64,000 nucleotides of DNA from JADKIH01 sp031385005 (GCA_031385005.1 JANNBB010000070.1:115508-179507), one strand, 5' to 3'. Counted from the stretch's first letter, positions 35,520-45,129 are shown. Notes: generated by a model from the sequence alone, not told the origin. Numbers and translations: made by a program.

Positions 35520-36373
35520 TGACTTTTTTTCAGATTGGGAATACTAACAACGATCAACACTAACAGGGCAACAACCAATTTCAGATAAAGTGCATTCACG
35601 CCAATTGACAATGCAAAGGCCAAAATAATTCGAAAAATAATGGCGCCGAAAATGACGGCAAGAATATTTAAAGTAATGCTGCTTTTTTTAAAAAGTTTAA
35701 GAAAAATCTCACCTATCATAACAGATCCCAATCCGAGAATAACAATGCCTATGCCCATTCCAATGTCGCCAAATCCTTGCACCTGACAAATGAAATATCC
35801 GCTTACAGCCGTAAGCCCGTTGGCTAATGCCAAACCTGCTATCTTCATGGAGGTTGTGTTTACTCCGAGTGAACTCATCATTGTTTCATTATTACCGGTG
35901 GCTCGCATAGCCAAACCGAAATCCGTTTTTAATAGCAAGGATAAAACGACGAATACGAATACCGTGAAAAAAGTAAGTATGATAAATTGCGATTGAAATT
36001 CACTTACTCTTGAAATATGGAAGATCGTATTAATCCCTATCAATGGGATATTTGATTTTCCCATGATACCCAGGTTGATAGAATAAAGCGCTGTCATTAC
36101 CAATATTCCGGATAAAAGTGAGTTTACTTTTAGCCGGGTGTGAATGAGTCCGGTTATCGCTCCTGCTATTGCTCCTGCAATAAAAGCCACCGGTAAAACT
36201 ATCAATGAATGATTTCCATTCATGAGCAGAATGGCCGTCATTGCGCCACCTAATGTAAACGAACCATCTGTTGTAATATCCGGAATATTGAAGATACGCA
36301 TCGATACAAAAATTCCCATCGCAAGAAATGAAAATCCAAGTCCAAGTAAGATAGCTGAAAGGTAAAAGTTCAT
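35516..36373 (-). CDS. ABC transporter permease (LivH-like)
   Basis: 285 residues with about eight or nine membrane helices, of the BPD_transp_2 type. The helix 2 region reads IFNIPDITTDGSFTLGGA, the family signature of the permeases working with PF04392-type binding proteins. The glycine-rich later helix (GMGIGIVILGLGSVMIG) is also typical. The start is 95 bases downstream of the binding-protein stop, and the stop overlaps the ATPase start. The complex would be a homodimer of this permease with two ATPases. Confidence 0.87.
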   Translation of the reverse strand: MNFYLSAILLGLGFSFLAMGIFVSMRIFNIPDITTDGSFTLGGAMTAILLMNGNHSLIVLPVAFIAGAIAGAITGLIHTRLKVNSLLSGILVMTALYSINLGIMGKSNIPLIGINTIFHISRVSEFQSQFIILTFFTVFVFVVLSLLLKTDFGLAMRATGNNETMMSSLGVNTTSMKIAGLALANGLTAVSGYFICQVQGFGDIGMGIGIVILGLGSVMIGEIFLKLFKKSSITLNILAVIFGAIIFRIILAFALSIGVNALYLKLVVALLVLIVVSIPNLKKSQ

Positions 36374-36468
36374 TGAAAATATTTCTTATTTCGAACCCGT
36401 AATTTATTTTTATTTTGAATGCATTTCCGGATTATTTCTTTTTGTTCAATGTTTGTAGTTGAAAACAG

Positions 36469-37449
36469 TTATTTCACCAATACAAAAGTAGAATCAAAAC
36501 TGACATTGAATTGTTTTGCTTTGTTTTCATTGAATACCTTACGACGTACTTCAACAATAGCGGGAGTAATGCCTGCCAGCGATTTTTGTTTAAGAAATCG
36601 TGCGGCCTGCAATCCGGATTGATAACCCCATTGATACATGTCTGCTCCAAAAGCTGCAATAGCCCCTCGCTTGACCAGACCTTCCTCGCTTGTGAAAACC
36701 GGAATTTTTAATGCATCACAACTTTTGACAATTACTTCCATAGAGGAAAATACGATGTTATCGGGAAGCGCAAAGAAGGCATCTATTTCCTGATTCAGGA
36801 TTGATTGAACAACCAATTGCGTTTCATTGGATGCAGTTACAGGCATGCTGACTAATTCAATACCTTCGATTTCACATTGGTTTTCAATTTCATTTAAAGC
36901 ATCGACCGACTGGGGCTCACTTTGATTGTAAATGACTCCGATTTTTTTTACCGCTGGAAATGTTTTTTTAATTAGCATCAATGAAGTGTCGATGTAATCG
37001 AGTGTCTCAAAAACGCCAAATAAATTAACCGGATTTTTCCCGTCTTTTGTTGTAAGTCCCGCTAAATCCGCTCGTGGGGAAACCATCATAAAAATAGGAA
37101 TAGTCTTCGTTTTTTGAACAGCAGTAATAGTTGATAGGGTAGGGTTTGTGGCAATGAGATCGACATTTTTAGAAATCATATAATCACATGCCTGTATTAA
37201 AGATGGCTGATCGCCCTGAGCATTTCTGTAAACGACTTCCAGTGTTTTATTGTTTTCATCAAAACCCTCTGACTTTAATGCCTCAAAAAATCCAACTTTC
37301 GCTTGTTCAAGAGTTTCGTCCTGGAGTAAATCTAAAAAACCAACAACCGGTATTGATTTATTTTTCTCCGATGTGCAGGAGAAAAATAGTATAAGAACGA
37401 TAAATAGTATTGAGCCGGGTTTAAATGAATGGTAAGTTGGTTTATTCAT
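36469..37449 (-). CDS. ABC transporter substrate-binding lipoprotein (PF04392 type)
   Basis: 326 residues from the ATG at 37449; the frame is open 14 codons further into the end of the TPM gene, which I judge unlikely to be used. The signal peptide ends LFFSC (Cys at residue 25), marking a lipoprotein. The mature part has VVGFLDLLQDETLEQAKVGFFEAL and KKIGVIYNQSEPQS, the two-lobed fold of the ABC_sub_bind family. Known ligands include aromatic amino acids, but the pocket residues cannot be judged here. It leads the three-gene importer operon. Confidence 0.85.
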   Translation of the reverse strand: MNKPTYHSFKPGSILFIVLILFFSCTSEKNKSIPVVGFLDLLQDETLEQAKVGFFEALKSEGFDENNKTLEVVYRNAQGDQPSLIQACDYMISKNVDLIATNPTLSTITAVQKTKTIPIFMMVSPRADLAGLTTKDGKNPVNLFGVFETLDYIDTSLMLIKKTFPAVKKIGVIYNQSEPQSVDALNEIENQCEIEGIELVSMPVTASNETQLVVQSILNQEIDAFFALPDNIVFSSMEVIVKSCDALKIPVFTSEEGLVKRGAIAAFGADMYQWGYQSGLQAARFLKQKSLAGITPAIVEVRRKVFNENKAKQFNVSFDSTFVLVK

Positions 37450-37491
37450 AATATTAAATCGGGTAATTTTTTGGAAATATTTGGATTGCAT

Positions 37492-38286
37492 TTACCAGCT
37501 TCCACCTGCACCACCACCACCGGATCCGCCACCGCCGAATCCTCCAAAACCACCTCCACCGAAACCGCCCCCACCAAATCCTCCTCCACCTGAGAAATCG
37601 CCCCATGTGCCTCTGCTTCTGCCGGAAGCCGCATTCAGCAATGCCCAGGCCGCCCAGAAAGCAAGATTGTTTCTTCTTGCATATCGGTTAACACGACCGA
37701 AACGGGATATTATTACGACAAATATGATGAACAGGAAAATGAGAAAAGGGAAAAATGCCGGCTTTTCTTTTTTTGACTTTAAGTAATCTTCAGCAGTGTA
37801 TTCACCTTTGACAATAGACATGATCGAATTGGTTCCTTCAGAAATTCCCTGGTAGTAATTTCCAAGCCGAAATGCCGGAACGATATCTCTTTCTACAATT
37901 CGTTTACATATTGCATCAGGTAACACACCTTCCATGCCATAGCCGGTTGTTATCCAGACTTTCCTGTCGTCTTTAGCAATCAGTAAAAGTATACCATTGT
38001 TCTTCGTTGCTTCCCCAATCTTCCATTGATTAAATAACTGAACAGAATATTCTGCAATGTCATAATTTCCGGTAGAGCTCATAATCACTACTGCAATTTG
38101 TGTTGATGTAGAGTCGTTGAAAGCAACAAGTTTATTTTCCAGCGATGATTTTTCTTCCTGACTTAAAGTTTGTGTAAAATCAGAAACGATGGTAGAAGCG
38201 CGTGGAGGAAAATCTTCACCACGTGAAGTAGCAAACAGAAAAAGAAAAATCCCAACAAAGAAAAAAACGGAATTGTGAATTTTCAT
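37492..38286 (-). CDS. TPM domain protein with Gly-rich tail
   Basis: 264 residues. A signal peptide (about 1-23) leads to a TPM_phosphatase/DUF477 domain (about 27-160, with FTQTLSQEEKSSLENKL, IGEATKNNGILLLIAKDDRK and GYGMEGVLPD). A membrane helix follows (about 180-200), then a long glycine-rich tail (about 220-264, repeats of GGGGF) ending in SW. Its start codon overlaps the stop of the second TPM gene by one base, and lemA lies before that. Such LemA-TPM sets are widespread; an exact function is not established, though links to protein quality control or photosystem repair are known for TPM proteins in plants. Confidence 0.8.
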   Translation of the reverse strand: MKIHNSVFFFVGIFLFLFATSRGEDFPPRASTIVSDFTQTLSQEEKSSLENKLVAFNDSTSTQIAVVIMSSTGNYDIAEYSVQLFNQWKIGEATKNNGILLLIAKDDRKVWITTGYGMEGVLPDAICKRIVERDIVPAFRLGNYYQGISEGTNSIMSIVKGEYTAEDYLKSKKEKPAFFPFLIFLFIIFVVIISRFGRVNRYARRNNLAFWAAWALLNAASGRSRGTWGDFSGGGGFGGGGFGGGGFGGFGGGGSGGGGAGGSW

Positions 38287-38750
38287 TATTTTTTATGTGA
38301 AAATTTCTTATTTGATTTACCAAAAACGATTTCATCGGAAAGTTCGTTCTTGTCTTGTTTTTGGAATGGGAAGTGTCTCTTCAAGGCCATTCCTGTCATG
38401 TTTACTCCCTTAGTGAGACCTTTTACAAAATCACCTTCTGTAAAGTGGTTTTGCATTTCCAACTTTATTGCATGCCAGAAATCTTTTTCCACTTTGGTGT
38501 TTATTCCTACATCACCAAGAATAGCAAATTGATGGGCAGTAATTGCAAGGTAAAATAAAACGCCATTTCTCTCCTTAGTTTTATGCATTTTCAATTCTTT
38601 GAAGATGAATGCGGCTCTGTCTAATACATTTTCACCACAATCATCTTCAATGAACAGTCGGATTTCACCCGAAGTGTTTTTTTCGGCTTCTTTGATCGAT
38701 TGCATAATCTGCAACCTGTCATCTTCCGTAAAACTGTCGGAGTTTACCAT
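38286..38750 (-). CDS. second TPM domain protein, no signal peptide
   Basis: 154 residues forming a TPM/DUF477 domain alone: FTEDDRLQIMQSIKEAEKNTSGEIRLFI at the front, KERNGVLFYLAITAHQFAILGD in the middle and DFVKGLTKGVN later. It lacks a signal peptide and membrane helix, so it is probably cytoplasmic, unlike its partner. The C-terminus is basic and Lys-rich. It overlaps both neighbours by one base each, giving a strictly ordered lemA-TPM-TPM operon in which translation is probably coupled. Confidence 0.8.
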   Translation of the reverse strand: MVNSDSFTEDDRLQIMQSIKEAEKNTSGEIRLFIEDDCGENVLDRAAFIFKELKMHKTKERNGVLFYLAITAHQFAILGDVGINTKVEKDFWHAIKLEMQNHFTEGDFVKGLTKGVNMTGMALKRHFPFQKQDKNELSDEIVFGKSNKKFSHKK

Positions 38751-39325
38751 TAGAATTTTACTGATGGAGCTTTTTCGGTTCCTTTATCTGCTTCAAAATA
38801 TGGACGGTCTTTAAATCCGAATAAATTGGCAATTATTACACGCGGAAATTTTGCACGCGATGTATTGTATCCCTGAGCAGCTTCATTGTATTGTCTGCGG
38901 GCTTCATTAATCCGGTTTTCTGTGCCTTCAAGTTGCGATTGAAGTTCGCTGAAGTTTGCTACAGCTTTCAATTGTGGGTAGTTTTCAGCCACTACAAGTA
39001 ATCTTCCAATTGCTCCGCCAACCTGTGCTTGTGCTTGCTGATATTCCTGAAGCTTTTCAGGTGTCATGGTATTGGGATCAATGGTAATGCTTGTCGCTTT
39101 TGCGCGTGCCTGAATAACCGCTTCCAATGTTGATTTCTCGAAATCAGCAGCTCCTTTTACGGTGCTGACAAGGTTCGGAATCAGATCCGAACGACGTTGA
39201 TATTGTGCTTCTACATTTGCCCATGCTTTGTTCACTCCCTCACGGGATCCTACTAGTCCATTATAAAGACTAACGATAAACAAAACGAGGACTCCAAGAA
39301 CTATCCAAATGGTGTATTTTTTCAT
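38750..39325 (-). CDS. LemA family protein
   Basis: 191 residues. One N-terminal membrane helix (about 5-24) is followed by the LemA four-helix domain: REGVNKAWANVEAQYQRR, DLIPNLVSTVKG, and FPRVIIANLFGFKDRPYFEAD near the end. The bulk lies outside the inner membrane. LemA proteins occur with TPM proteins in many bacteria, and the tight overlaps here suggest joint function. The next gene upstream (PH-like, ends 39369) is 43 bases away and may belong to the same transcript. Confidence 0.92.
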   Translation of the reverse strand: MKKYTIWIVLGVLVLFIVSLYNGLVGSREGVNKAWANVEAQYQRRSDLIPNLVSTVKGAADFEKSTLEAVIQARAKATSITIDPNTMTPEKLQEYQQAQAQVGGAIGRLLVVAENYPQLKAVANFSELQSQLEGTENRINEARRQYNEAAQGYNTSRAKFPRVIIANLFGFKDRPYFEADKGTEKAPSVKF

Positions 39326-39368
39326 GTGATGATTTTATTTGTTTAGACGATTAAGATTTAATTGTATT

Positions 39369-39854
39369 TTATATAGAAGTAAGTTGTCTCAAAATAGTTT
39401 CAAATTCCTTTGGACGATGGGTTCCTATACGATAGGGCTCTCCGCTCCGGGATGTTATTTCTACAGCTTCATTGCCTCCTGTATAGAACCGAACCAGCCC
39501 TTTTAAATGTAAATTGAAAACAGGGTTGTTCAGGTGATATTTACTGTACTTTTTGCGTTCAATTTTTACTATGTTTTTCAATTCAATATTCACTTTTCGG
39601 GATGTCCAAAGCCCATCCAATTCAATATGATTCTTAAACACAGAAATTTTCATGTGTAAGACGAATAGAAGCAAAATGCTGATCACTATGATTATCATGC
39701 CCAATAAAAAAAACAAATCACCATTTTGGTCATGTTGCTTTTTCCACCAGTAAAGACCAAAACAAAACAATGCAAGGGATAGTCGCCATACCATGCTCAA
39801 CTGGTTATAACCCAAATATTGCTTTTCTTCGAAGAGTGGTTGTTCTTGTGTCAT
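39369..39854 (-). CDS. membrane protein with PH-like domain, unknown function
   Basis: 161 residues. Two membrane helices (about 25-40 and 48-67) are followed by a soluble domain with a beta pattern like bacterial PH domains (VFKNHIELDGLWTSRKVNIEL and GNEAVEITSRSGEPYRIGTHRP). The family is not one I can name with confidence. Its start overlaps the tilS stop by four bases, which shows that the two genes are read together, but it does not suggest a shared task. Confidence 0.6.
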   Translation of the reverse strand: MTQEQPLFEEKQYLGYNQLSMVWRLSLALFCFGLYWWKKQHDQNGDLFFLLGMIIIVISILLLFVLHMKISVFKNHIELDGLWTSRKVNIELKNIVKIERKKYSKYHLNNPVFNLHLKGLVRFYTGGNEAVEITSRSGEPYRIGTHRPKEFETILRQLTSI

Positions 39855-41200
39855 TTGACGTTAATAACGATGGTCAGTATACTTTGCGTGTCTTTTGTGA
39901 TTTTAAACCGGTTGTCAATACGATGCCCTAAGATACAGACAATGTTTTTACCTGACAAGAGAATCAACGCATTATCTTTTTCAAATCTGTTAAGTTTGAG
40001 GTCAGTAAAGAAGTCGCTGACTTTTTTTCTACCTTTCATACCCAATGGAATAAAATGATCGCCGGCTTGCCAGGGTCTTACGGTAAGCGGAAACTTCAAA
40101 TTGTCACCTGAAAAATGCTGTACATTCAGATTCCGACTTGTATCTATCTTTGTTTCAGCACTTTCTTCGCTTATGTTTATTTTCTTTTTTCCGGCTACAA
40201 AACTAAATGGTAGTTTTTCAATCGTAAACTTAACTTCTTTTTTTTCTTCTTTTGTTTGAATAATCAGGAAATCCCTGTCACGAAGTACATTATGATTTTT
40301 ACTTTGAAAAATCTTACCGGAAATTTTAGATTTCAAAAGTTTAGAACAGTCAATTCCCGTAATTCCAAACCTGTAAAACAAACTGGAAAGAAAAAAGGGC
40401 GGATTGGTTTCATTTAAAATGAGGTCAATTGGAATTTTCAGATTTCCATATTCATCGGTATTTACAAATGATGATTTCCATTCGTCCATTTTTTCTGAAA
40501 CGAATTCATGAAGAAAGGACATTTCCTGCATTAGTCCTTTCATATTTTCTTCAAATCCTTCCGAATTTTCTTTTAGAAATGGAATAAGGTGATGGCGAAA
40601 TCTATTTCTTAGGTATTTATCGCTTGTATTCGATGAGTCGTCGCGATAGGATAATTTTTCTTTTTGCGCATATAAAACAATTTCTTCTTTCCGGGCGAAA
40701 AGTAATGGTCGAATGATCTTTCCATTGTTCATTGAAATTCCTCTTAATCCTGCCGGGCCGGAACCTCTAACCAAATTAATGAAAAATGTTTCAATGGAAT
40801 CATCCTGATGGTGGGCTGTCAGGATTTTAGTATAACCATGCTTGTTGCATAGTTCATGGAACCATTCATACCTCTGTTCGCGCGCAGCTTCCTGAACAGA
40901 ACATTTGTTTTCCCGGGCATATTTTAATGTATCGAATCTTATGGTATGAAATGTTTTTTTCAATTTGTCCGCAAGCTTCAATACAAATTCTTCATCATTG
41001 TCTGATTCTTCTCCACGTAAGGAAAAATTGCAATGTGAAATTCCGAATTCAAAACCGGATTTTGAAATTAAATCTGTCATGACAACAGAATCCATGCCAC
41101 CGCTAACCGTAAGCAGGTATTTCTCCCCATTTTTCAATAGCTTATTCTCTCCGATAAATTTCAGAAATTTCTCAAGTAATGTATCTGAATCTTTTCTCAA
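39851..41200 (-). CDS. tilS: tRNA(Ile)-lysidine synthetase
   Basis: 449 residues. The enzyme attaches lysine to C34 of the CAU-anticodon tRNA(Ile), using ATP. The PP-loop SGGMDS (in LLTVSGGMDSVVMTD) is at residues about 33-38. Family motifs follow: HCNFSLRGEESDNDE, ILTAHHQDDSIETFFINLVRGSG and NKYLRNRFRHHLIPFL-like DKYLRNRFRHHLIP. The C-terminal domains are present, ending at a normal length. No ATG was found near the N-terminus; the TTG at 41200 gives the right distance to the PP-loop. Confidence 0.93.
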   Translation of the reverse strand: MRKDSDTLLEKFLKFIGENKLLKNGEKYLLTVSGGMDSVVMTDLISKSGFEFGISHCNFSLRGEESDNDEEFVLKLADKLKKTFHTIRFDTLKYARENKCSVQEAAREQRYEWFHELCNKHGYTKILTAHHQDDSIETFFINLVRGSGPAGLRGISMNNGKIIRPLLFARKEEIVLYAQKEKLSYRDDSSNTSDKYLRNRFRHHLIPFLKENSEGFEENMKGLMQEMSFLHEFVSEKMDEWKSSFVNTDEYGNLKIPIDLILNETNPPFFLSSLFYRFGITGIDCSKLLKSKISGKIFQSKNHNVLRDRDFLIIQTKEEKKEVKFTIEKLPFSFVAGKKKINISEESAETKIDTSRNLNVQHFSGDNLKFPLTVRPWQAGDHFIPLGMKGRKKVSDFFTDLKLNRFEKDNALILLSGKNIVCILGHRIDNRFKITKDTQSILTIVINVK

Positions 41201-41308
41201 TGGATGAATTTGGAATTACAAAGTTCTTAAAATTGTTCTAAGGATGATCATAAAAAAATGAATTCCAATTTTCGTTTTCTATTTCAGTTTTAACCGGGCT
41301 CTTTAAAT

Positions 41309-42607
41309 TTATTCTCCCAATACCTGTGACATTGCTTTGGCTTTGAGTAGGCATTCTTCATATTCTTTTTCAGATAAAGCGCTATCTGTTATTGCACTTC
41401 CGACCATATAGGACAAGTATCTGTTTTCAGAGTTATATAGGATAGATCGTATAATAACATTGAAGTCGAAATCGCCCGAAGGTGTAATGTAGCCGATAGT
41501 TCCTGAATATAATCCTCTTTTTGTTTCTTCAAACTTTTCAATCAGTTCCATTGCCTTGATTTTTGGCGCACCTGTCATGGATCCCATTGGAAATGCACTT
41601 TTCATAACATCCGTAAAATGCATGTCATGTTTCAACTCCGAGGTAACGGTTGAAATCATCTGATGCAGTTGACGGAAACTTTTTATGCCAAATAACTCTT
41701 CAACTTTGACGCTACCCTTTTTTGCTGTCCTCGACAAATCATTTCTGACGAGGTCGACAATCATCACATTTTCCGATCGCTCTTTCGGATCGTTTTTTAG
41801 TTTGTCGATAAGTATAGTATCTTCCTCTTCATTTTTCCCGCGTCTCACTGTTCCTTTAATCGGCTGAGAAATCACTTTGTTTTTCCTTTTGGCTAAAAAT
41901 CTTTCCGGACTGGCGCAAATTAATTGAATGTGGTTAGTCCTGGCAAAAGCACTAAAGGGCATGGGCGATAGTTGGTTCAGCCGGCAGTAAAGTGAAACCG
42001 GATTTATTTCAACATCTTTAGCAAAATATTCAACACAATAATTTATTTCGTAAATATCTCCATGTTGAATGTGTTTCTTTATTGAATTTACATTCTGTAT
42101 ATATTTTTGACGGCTAACAACGGGAACAATCGCAACAGAATTTTTCTCCTGAAATTCATCTTGGGATTTCATTAACTCATCTACTATACGCTGAATCGAA
42201 TTCTCGTCATCCTTAACTGAATCATATTCAACACTCAACTTCGTCCCGTTAAATGCGAATACATATTGCGGACGGAAAAGAAAAATTTCGGGCGCCTGTA
42301 TTCCGTCGTTGTTGTGAGATTCTAAATGCTCCAGTTGATTTTTAACATCGTAGGAAATATATCCAAACCACCAGTCGGGATTGGCCAAATGTGTTTTTTT
42401 AATTTGATCAAAGAGGTCGTTTGTTTCCGGTAATCTTTCAATCAAACCGGCACCTATCAATATATCGAATTGATGGTAGAGATCTGTTTGTATTTGTTCT
42501 TTCGTGTTGCTGTTTAATACAACTAAAGGTTCAAATCGTCTGCAAAAGTTAAGGAGGCGGTTGATGGATATGGACTCGATCGTATCAAATTCTAATTTTC
42601 TCCGCAT
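41309..42607 (-). CDS. pabB: aminodeoxychorismate synthase component I (anthranilate synthase-like)
   Basis: 432 residues of the chorismate-binding family. The motifs are ASPERFLAKRKNKVISQPIKGTVRRG, MIVDLVRNDLSR and SMTGAPKIKAMELIE. PabB makes 4-amino-4-deoxychorismate, the precursor of 4-aminobenzoate and folate. The glutamine amidotransferase (PabA) and lyase (PabC) are not next to it. I prefer PabB to TrpE because the N-terminal region is short and the PIKGT motif, whose Lys forms the covalent intermediate, is present. The gene is 67 bases downstream of hemH. Confidence 0.87.
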   Translation of the reverse strand: MRRKLEFDTIESISINRLLNFCRRFEPLVVLNSNTKEQIQTDLYHQFDILIGAGLIERLPETNDLFDQIKKTHLANPDWWFGYISYDVKNQLEHLESHNNDGIQAPEIFLFRPQYVFAFNGTKLSVEYDSVKDDENSIQRIVDELMKSQDEFQEKNSVAIVPVVSRQKYIQNVNSIKKHIQHGDIYEINYCVEYFAKDVEINPVSLYCRLNQLSPMPFSAFARTNHIQLICASPERFLAKRKNKVISQPIKGTVRRGKNEEEDTILIDKLKNDPKERSENVMIVDLVRNDLSRTAKKGSVKVEELFGIKSFRQLHQMISTVTSELKHDMHFTDVMKSAFPMGSMTGAPKIKAMELIEKFEETKRGLYSGTIGYITPSGDFDFNVIIRSILYNSENRYLSYMVGSAITDSALSEKEYEECLLKAKAMSQVLGE

Positions 42608-42674
42608 CGTTTTTTGATTTCGTCAATTCTTTTCTCAGAAAAAATATTCGGGGATAGTTTCTGAAATAAAGAAT

Positions 42675-43682
42675 TTATTTTTCGATAATCTTTTTCATGG
42701 TTGCTATCCAATGAGGTGAATCATTCAAACTCTCCACCAGTTCTGCTTTTTCTCCACCGTATTTTTTAAACAGCTCATCGTATTCTACACTTATTTCATA
42801 GAGCGTTTCCAGGCAATCGCTGACAAAAGCAGGAGCGAATATCAGCAGTTTCTTATCACCTTTTTGTGCTCTTTCCTCAATAATCTTGTCTGAATAGGGC
42901 TTAATCCATGGATCTCTTCCGAGTCTTGATTGAAAACAAATGGTGTATTTATTTTCAGGGATGTTTAATTTTTCCGCGATTAATCTGGCCGTAGAATGGC
43001 ACTGTGCACGATAACAGGAATAATTATTTTCATTGAGTGAAGAGCAACAATTTTCCTTCAGACAGTGATTGTTACAATCTGATTTTCGGATTTGTCTTTC
43101 CGGCAGTCCATGGAAACTGAATAGTATATGATCATATGCCGCATGGTTGTATTTTTTTCCACATTCAACGAATGACTGAATAAAATTTTCATCGTTACAA
43201 AAACTACCGATGAATTCTATCTCCGGAATTACTTCCCATTTGCTGACTATTTGCATTACTTTTTCATGCACTGAACCGGTAGAAGCTGAGGCGTATTGCG
43301 GGAAGAGTGGAAAAATAATTATTTTCTTGAAGACTGGTTTGTTGAACTTTTGTAGATTCTCTTCCAGTGAAGGGCTTTGATACCGCATGGCTAGTTCGAT
43401 CTGATAATCTTTGTCCATGGATTCACGTAAAAGTTCCATTTGTCGAATACTATAATAGAGCAGGGGAGAAGTACCATCTTTTCTCCAAATCTCTGAATAT
43501 AATTTAGCTGATTTAGGTGAACGAAACGGGACGATGATCAGGTTAACGAGCAACCACCTGGACAAGGCAGGAATATCAATTACTCTTGGATCGTTTAAAA
43601 ATTCTTTCAGGTATTTACGTACATCAGATGTCGATGGACTATCAGGTGTTCCGAGGTTTACGAGTAATATTCCTGTTTTCAT
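42675..43682 (-). CDS. hemH: ferrochelatase
   Basis: 335 residues, standard length. It inserts Fe2+ into protoporphyrin IX, or into coproporphyrin III in the coproporphyrin pathway. It begins GILLVNLGTPDSPS and has FSFHGLPERQIRKSDC with the conserved catalytic His. After it comes an unusual Cys-rich stretch (CNNHC, then ENCCSS and YSCYRAQC), which is compatible with a [2Fe-2S] site as known for some ferrochelatases; this is inference. The C-terminal Glu of the active site lies in FAPAFVSDCLETLYE. It sits 49 bases after lpdA. Confidence 0.94.
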   Translation of the reverse strand: MKTGILLVNLGTPDSPSTSDVRKYLKEFLNDPRVIDIPALSRWLLVNLIIVPFRSPKSAKLYSEIWRKDGTSPLLYYSIRQMELLRESMDKDYQIELAMRYQSPSLEENLQKFNKPVFKKIIIFPLFPQYASASTGSVHEKVMQIVSKWEVIPEIEFIGSFCNDENFIQSFVECGKKYNHAAYDHILFSFHGLPERQIRKSDCNNHCLKENCCSSLNENNYSCYRAQCHSTARLIAEKLNIPENKYTICFQSRLGRDPWIKPYSDKIIEERAQKGDKKLLIFAPAFVSDCLETLYEISVEYDELFKKYGGEKAELVESLNDSPHWIATMKKIIEK

Positions 43683-43731
43683 TTTAATTCTTCCTGGTAA
43701 TTGTTACTTTATTTTTATTAAGAGTAATCGT

Positions 43732-45129
43732 TTAAATATGAATTGCACGATTGCCTGTTGCCATCAAACATGCTTCTTTGAATACCTCCGTATAAGTAGG
43801 GTGGGCATGACTCATTCTGGCAATATCTTCGGCAGAGGCACGGAATTCCATCGCTACAACAGCTTCGGCAATCATATCAGCTGCTCTCGGACCAATCATA
43901 TGAACACCTAATATTTCGTCGGTTGATTTATCACTTAAAACTTTAACGAAACCATCTGTATCCATACTCGCTCTTGCTCTGCCGCTTGCTTTGAAAGGAA
44001 AACTGCCGGTGTTATAGGCCGTTTTTTTGTTTTTCAATTCTTCTTCCGTATAACCGACAGAGGCAACTTCAGGCCAGGTATAAACCACTCCGGGTATCAA
44101 TAAATAATTGATGTGCGGTTTTTGTCCGGCAATTACTTCAGCGACAAATATACCTTCTTCCTCTGCCTTGTGAGCCAACATGGCGCCTTTCACAACATCG
44201 CCGATTGCATAAATGCCATTTACATTGGTAGCAAGGTTTTCATTTACCAAAATGCGTCCGCGTTCATCGAGTTTGACTCTTGCTTTTTCCAGTCCAAGGT
44301 TAAGTGTATAAGGACTTCTTCCAACACTTAGTAAGCAATAATCACCATCGAATGAAACAGTCTTTCCATCCGAATCTTCAGCTTGAACGGTAACTGTTTT
44401 TCCTTTTGATTTGGCTGAGGTGACTTTGTGTTTGAGAAAAAAGTTGAAGCCTTCTTTTTGAAGTACTTTTTGTAATTCTTTTCCTAACGATCGATCCATG
44501 GTGCCAATTATGGAATCGGTAAATTCGATTACGGATATTTTAGATCCCAACCGGGCATAAACCGAACCTAATTCGAGTCCGATTACGCCGCCGCCAATGA
44601 TGATAAGGTGTTTGGGAACTTCTGAAAGTTTCAATGCTTCAGTGCTGGTGATGATTCTTTCTTTGTCGATCTCAATTCCTTTCAAGGTTGACGGTTTTGA
44701 GCCGGTAGCAACAATAAAATTTTTGGATGATATTTCAATTTTTTGATCGCCCGATATTGAAATTGAATTGGAATTAATAAAAGAAGCGGTGCCTTTGTAG
44801 GTAGTAATTTTATTCTTCTTCATCAGAAAACTGATGCCATCGTTATTTTGTTTAACAACCGTATCCTTTCGTGAAAGCATTTGTTTCAGATTAAACCTGA
44901 GTTCTGAAATTTCAATTCCATGCGTTTTGAAATTATGTTGAGCGTTGAAAAAATGTTCAGAAGAATCGAGCAAGGCTTTAGAAGGAATGCAACCGACATT
45001 CGTACAGGTTCCACCTAAAACGTCGTATTTTTCGACCAGGGCAGTTTTTAATCCCAATTGGGCGCATCGGATTGCTGCAACATAACCACCAGGTCCTGAA
45101 CCAATTACGGTAACATCAAATGAATCCAT
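43732..45129 (-). CDS. lpdA: dihydrolipoyl dehydrogenase (E3)
   Basis: 465 residues. E3 reoxidises dihydrolipoamide in the 2-oxoacid dehydrogenase and glycine cleavage complexes. The N-terminal FAD site is VIGSGPGGYVAA, and the redox disulfide is GGTCTNVGCIPSKALL. The NAD-binding Rossmann motif is IIGGGVIGLELGSVYARLG, the second FAD site is YAIGDVVKGAMLAHKAEEEG, and the active base is in HAHPTYTE near the C-terminus. No E1 or E2 gene is adjacent, so it probably serves several complexes. A TAnnTTTG box lies 31 bases before the start. Confidence 0.95.
   Translation of the reverse strand: MDSFDVTVIGSGPGGYVAAIRCAQLGLKTALVEKYDVLGGTCTNVGCIPSKALLDSSEHFFNAQHNFKTHGIEISELRFNLKQMLSRKDTVVKQNNDGISFLMKKNKITTYKGTASFINSNSISISGDQKIEISSKNFIVATGSKPSTLKGIEIDKERIITSTEALKLSEVPKHLIIIGGGVIGLELGSVYARLGSKISVIEFTDSIIGTMDRSLGKELQKVLQKEGFNFFLKHKVTSAKSKGKTVTVQAEDSDGKTVSFDGDYCLLSVGRSPYTLNLGLEKARVKLDERGRILVNENLATNVNGIYAIGDVVKGAMLAHKAEEEGIFVAEVIAGQKPHINYLLIPGVVYTWPEVASVGYTEEELKNKKTAYNTGSFPFKASGRARASMDTDGFVKVLSDKSTDEILGVHMIGPRAADMIAEAVVAMEFRASAEDIARMSHAHPTYTEVFKEACLMATGNRAIHI

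Noticed and set aside
37481..37786. Proline-rich open frame on the plus strand opposite the TPM gene
   Set aside because: It is the antisense image of the Gly-rich tail of the minus-strand TPM protein; GGN codons read as CCN prolines. No ribosome site or homology.
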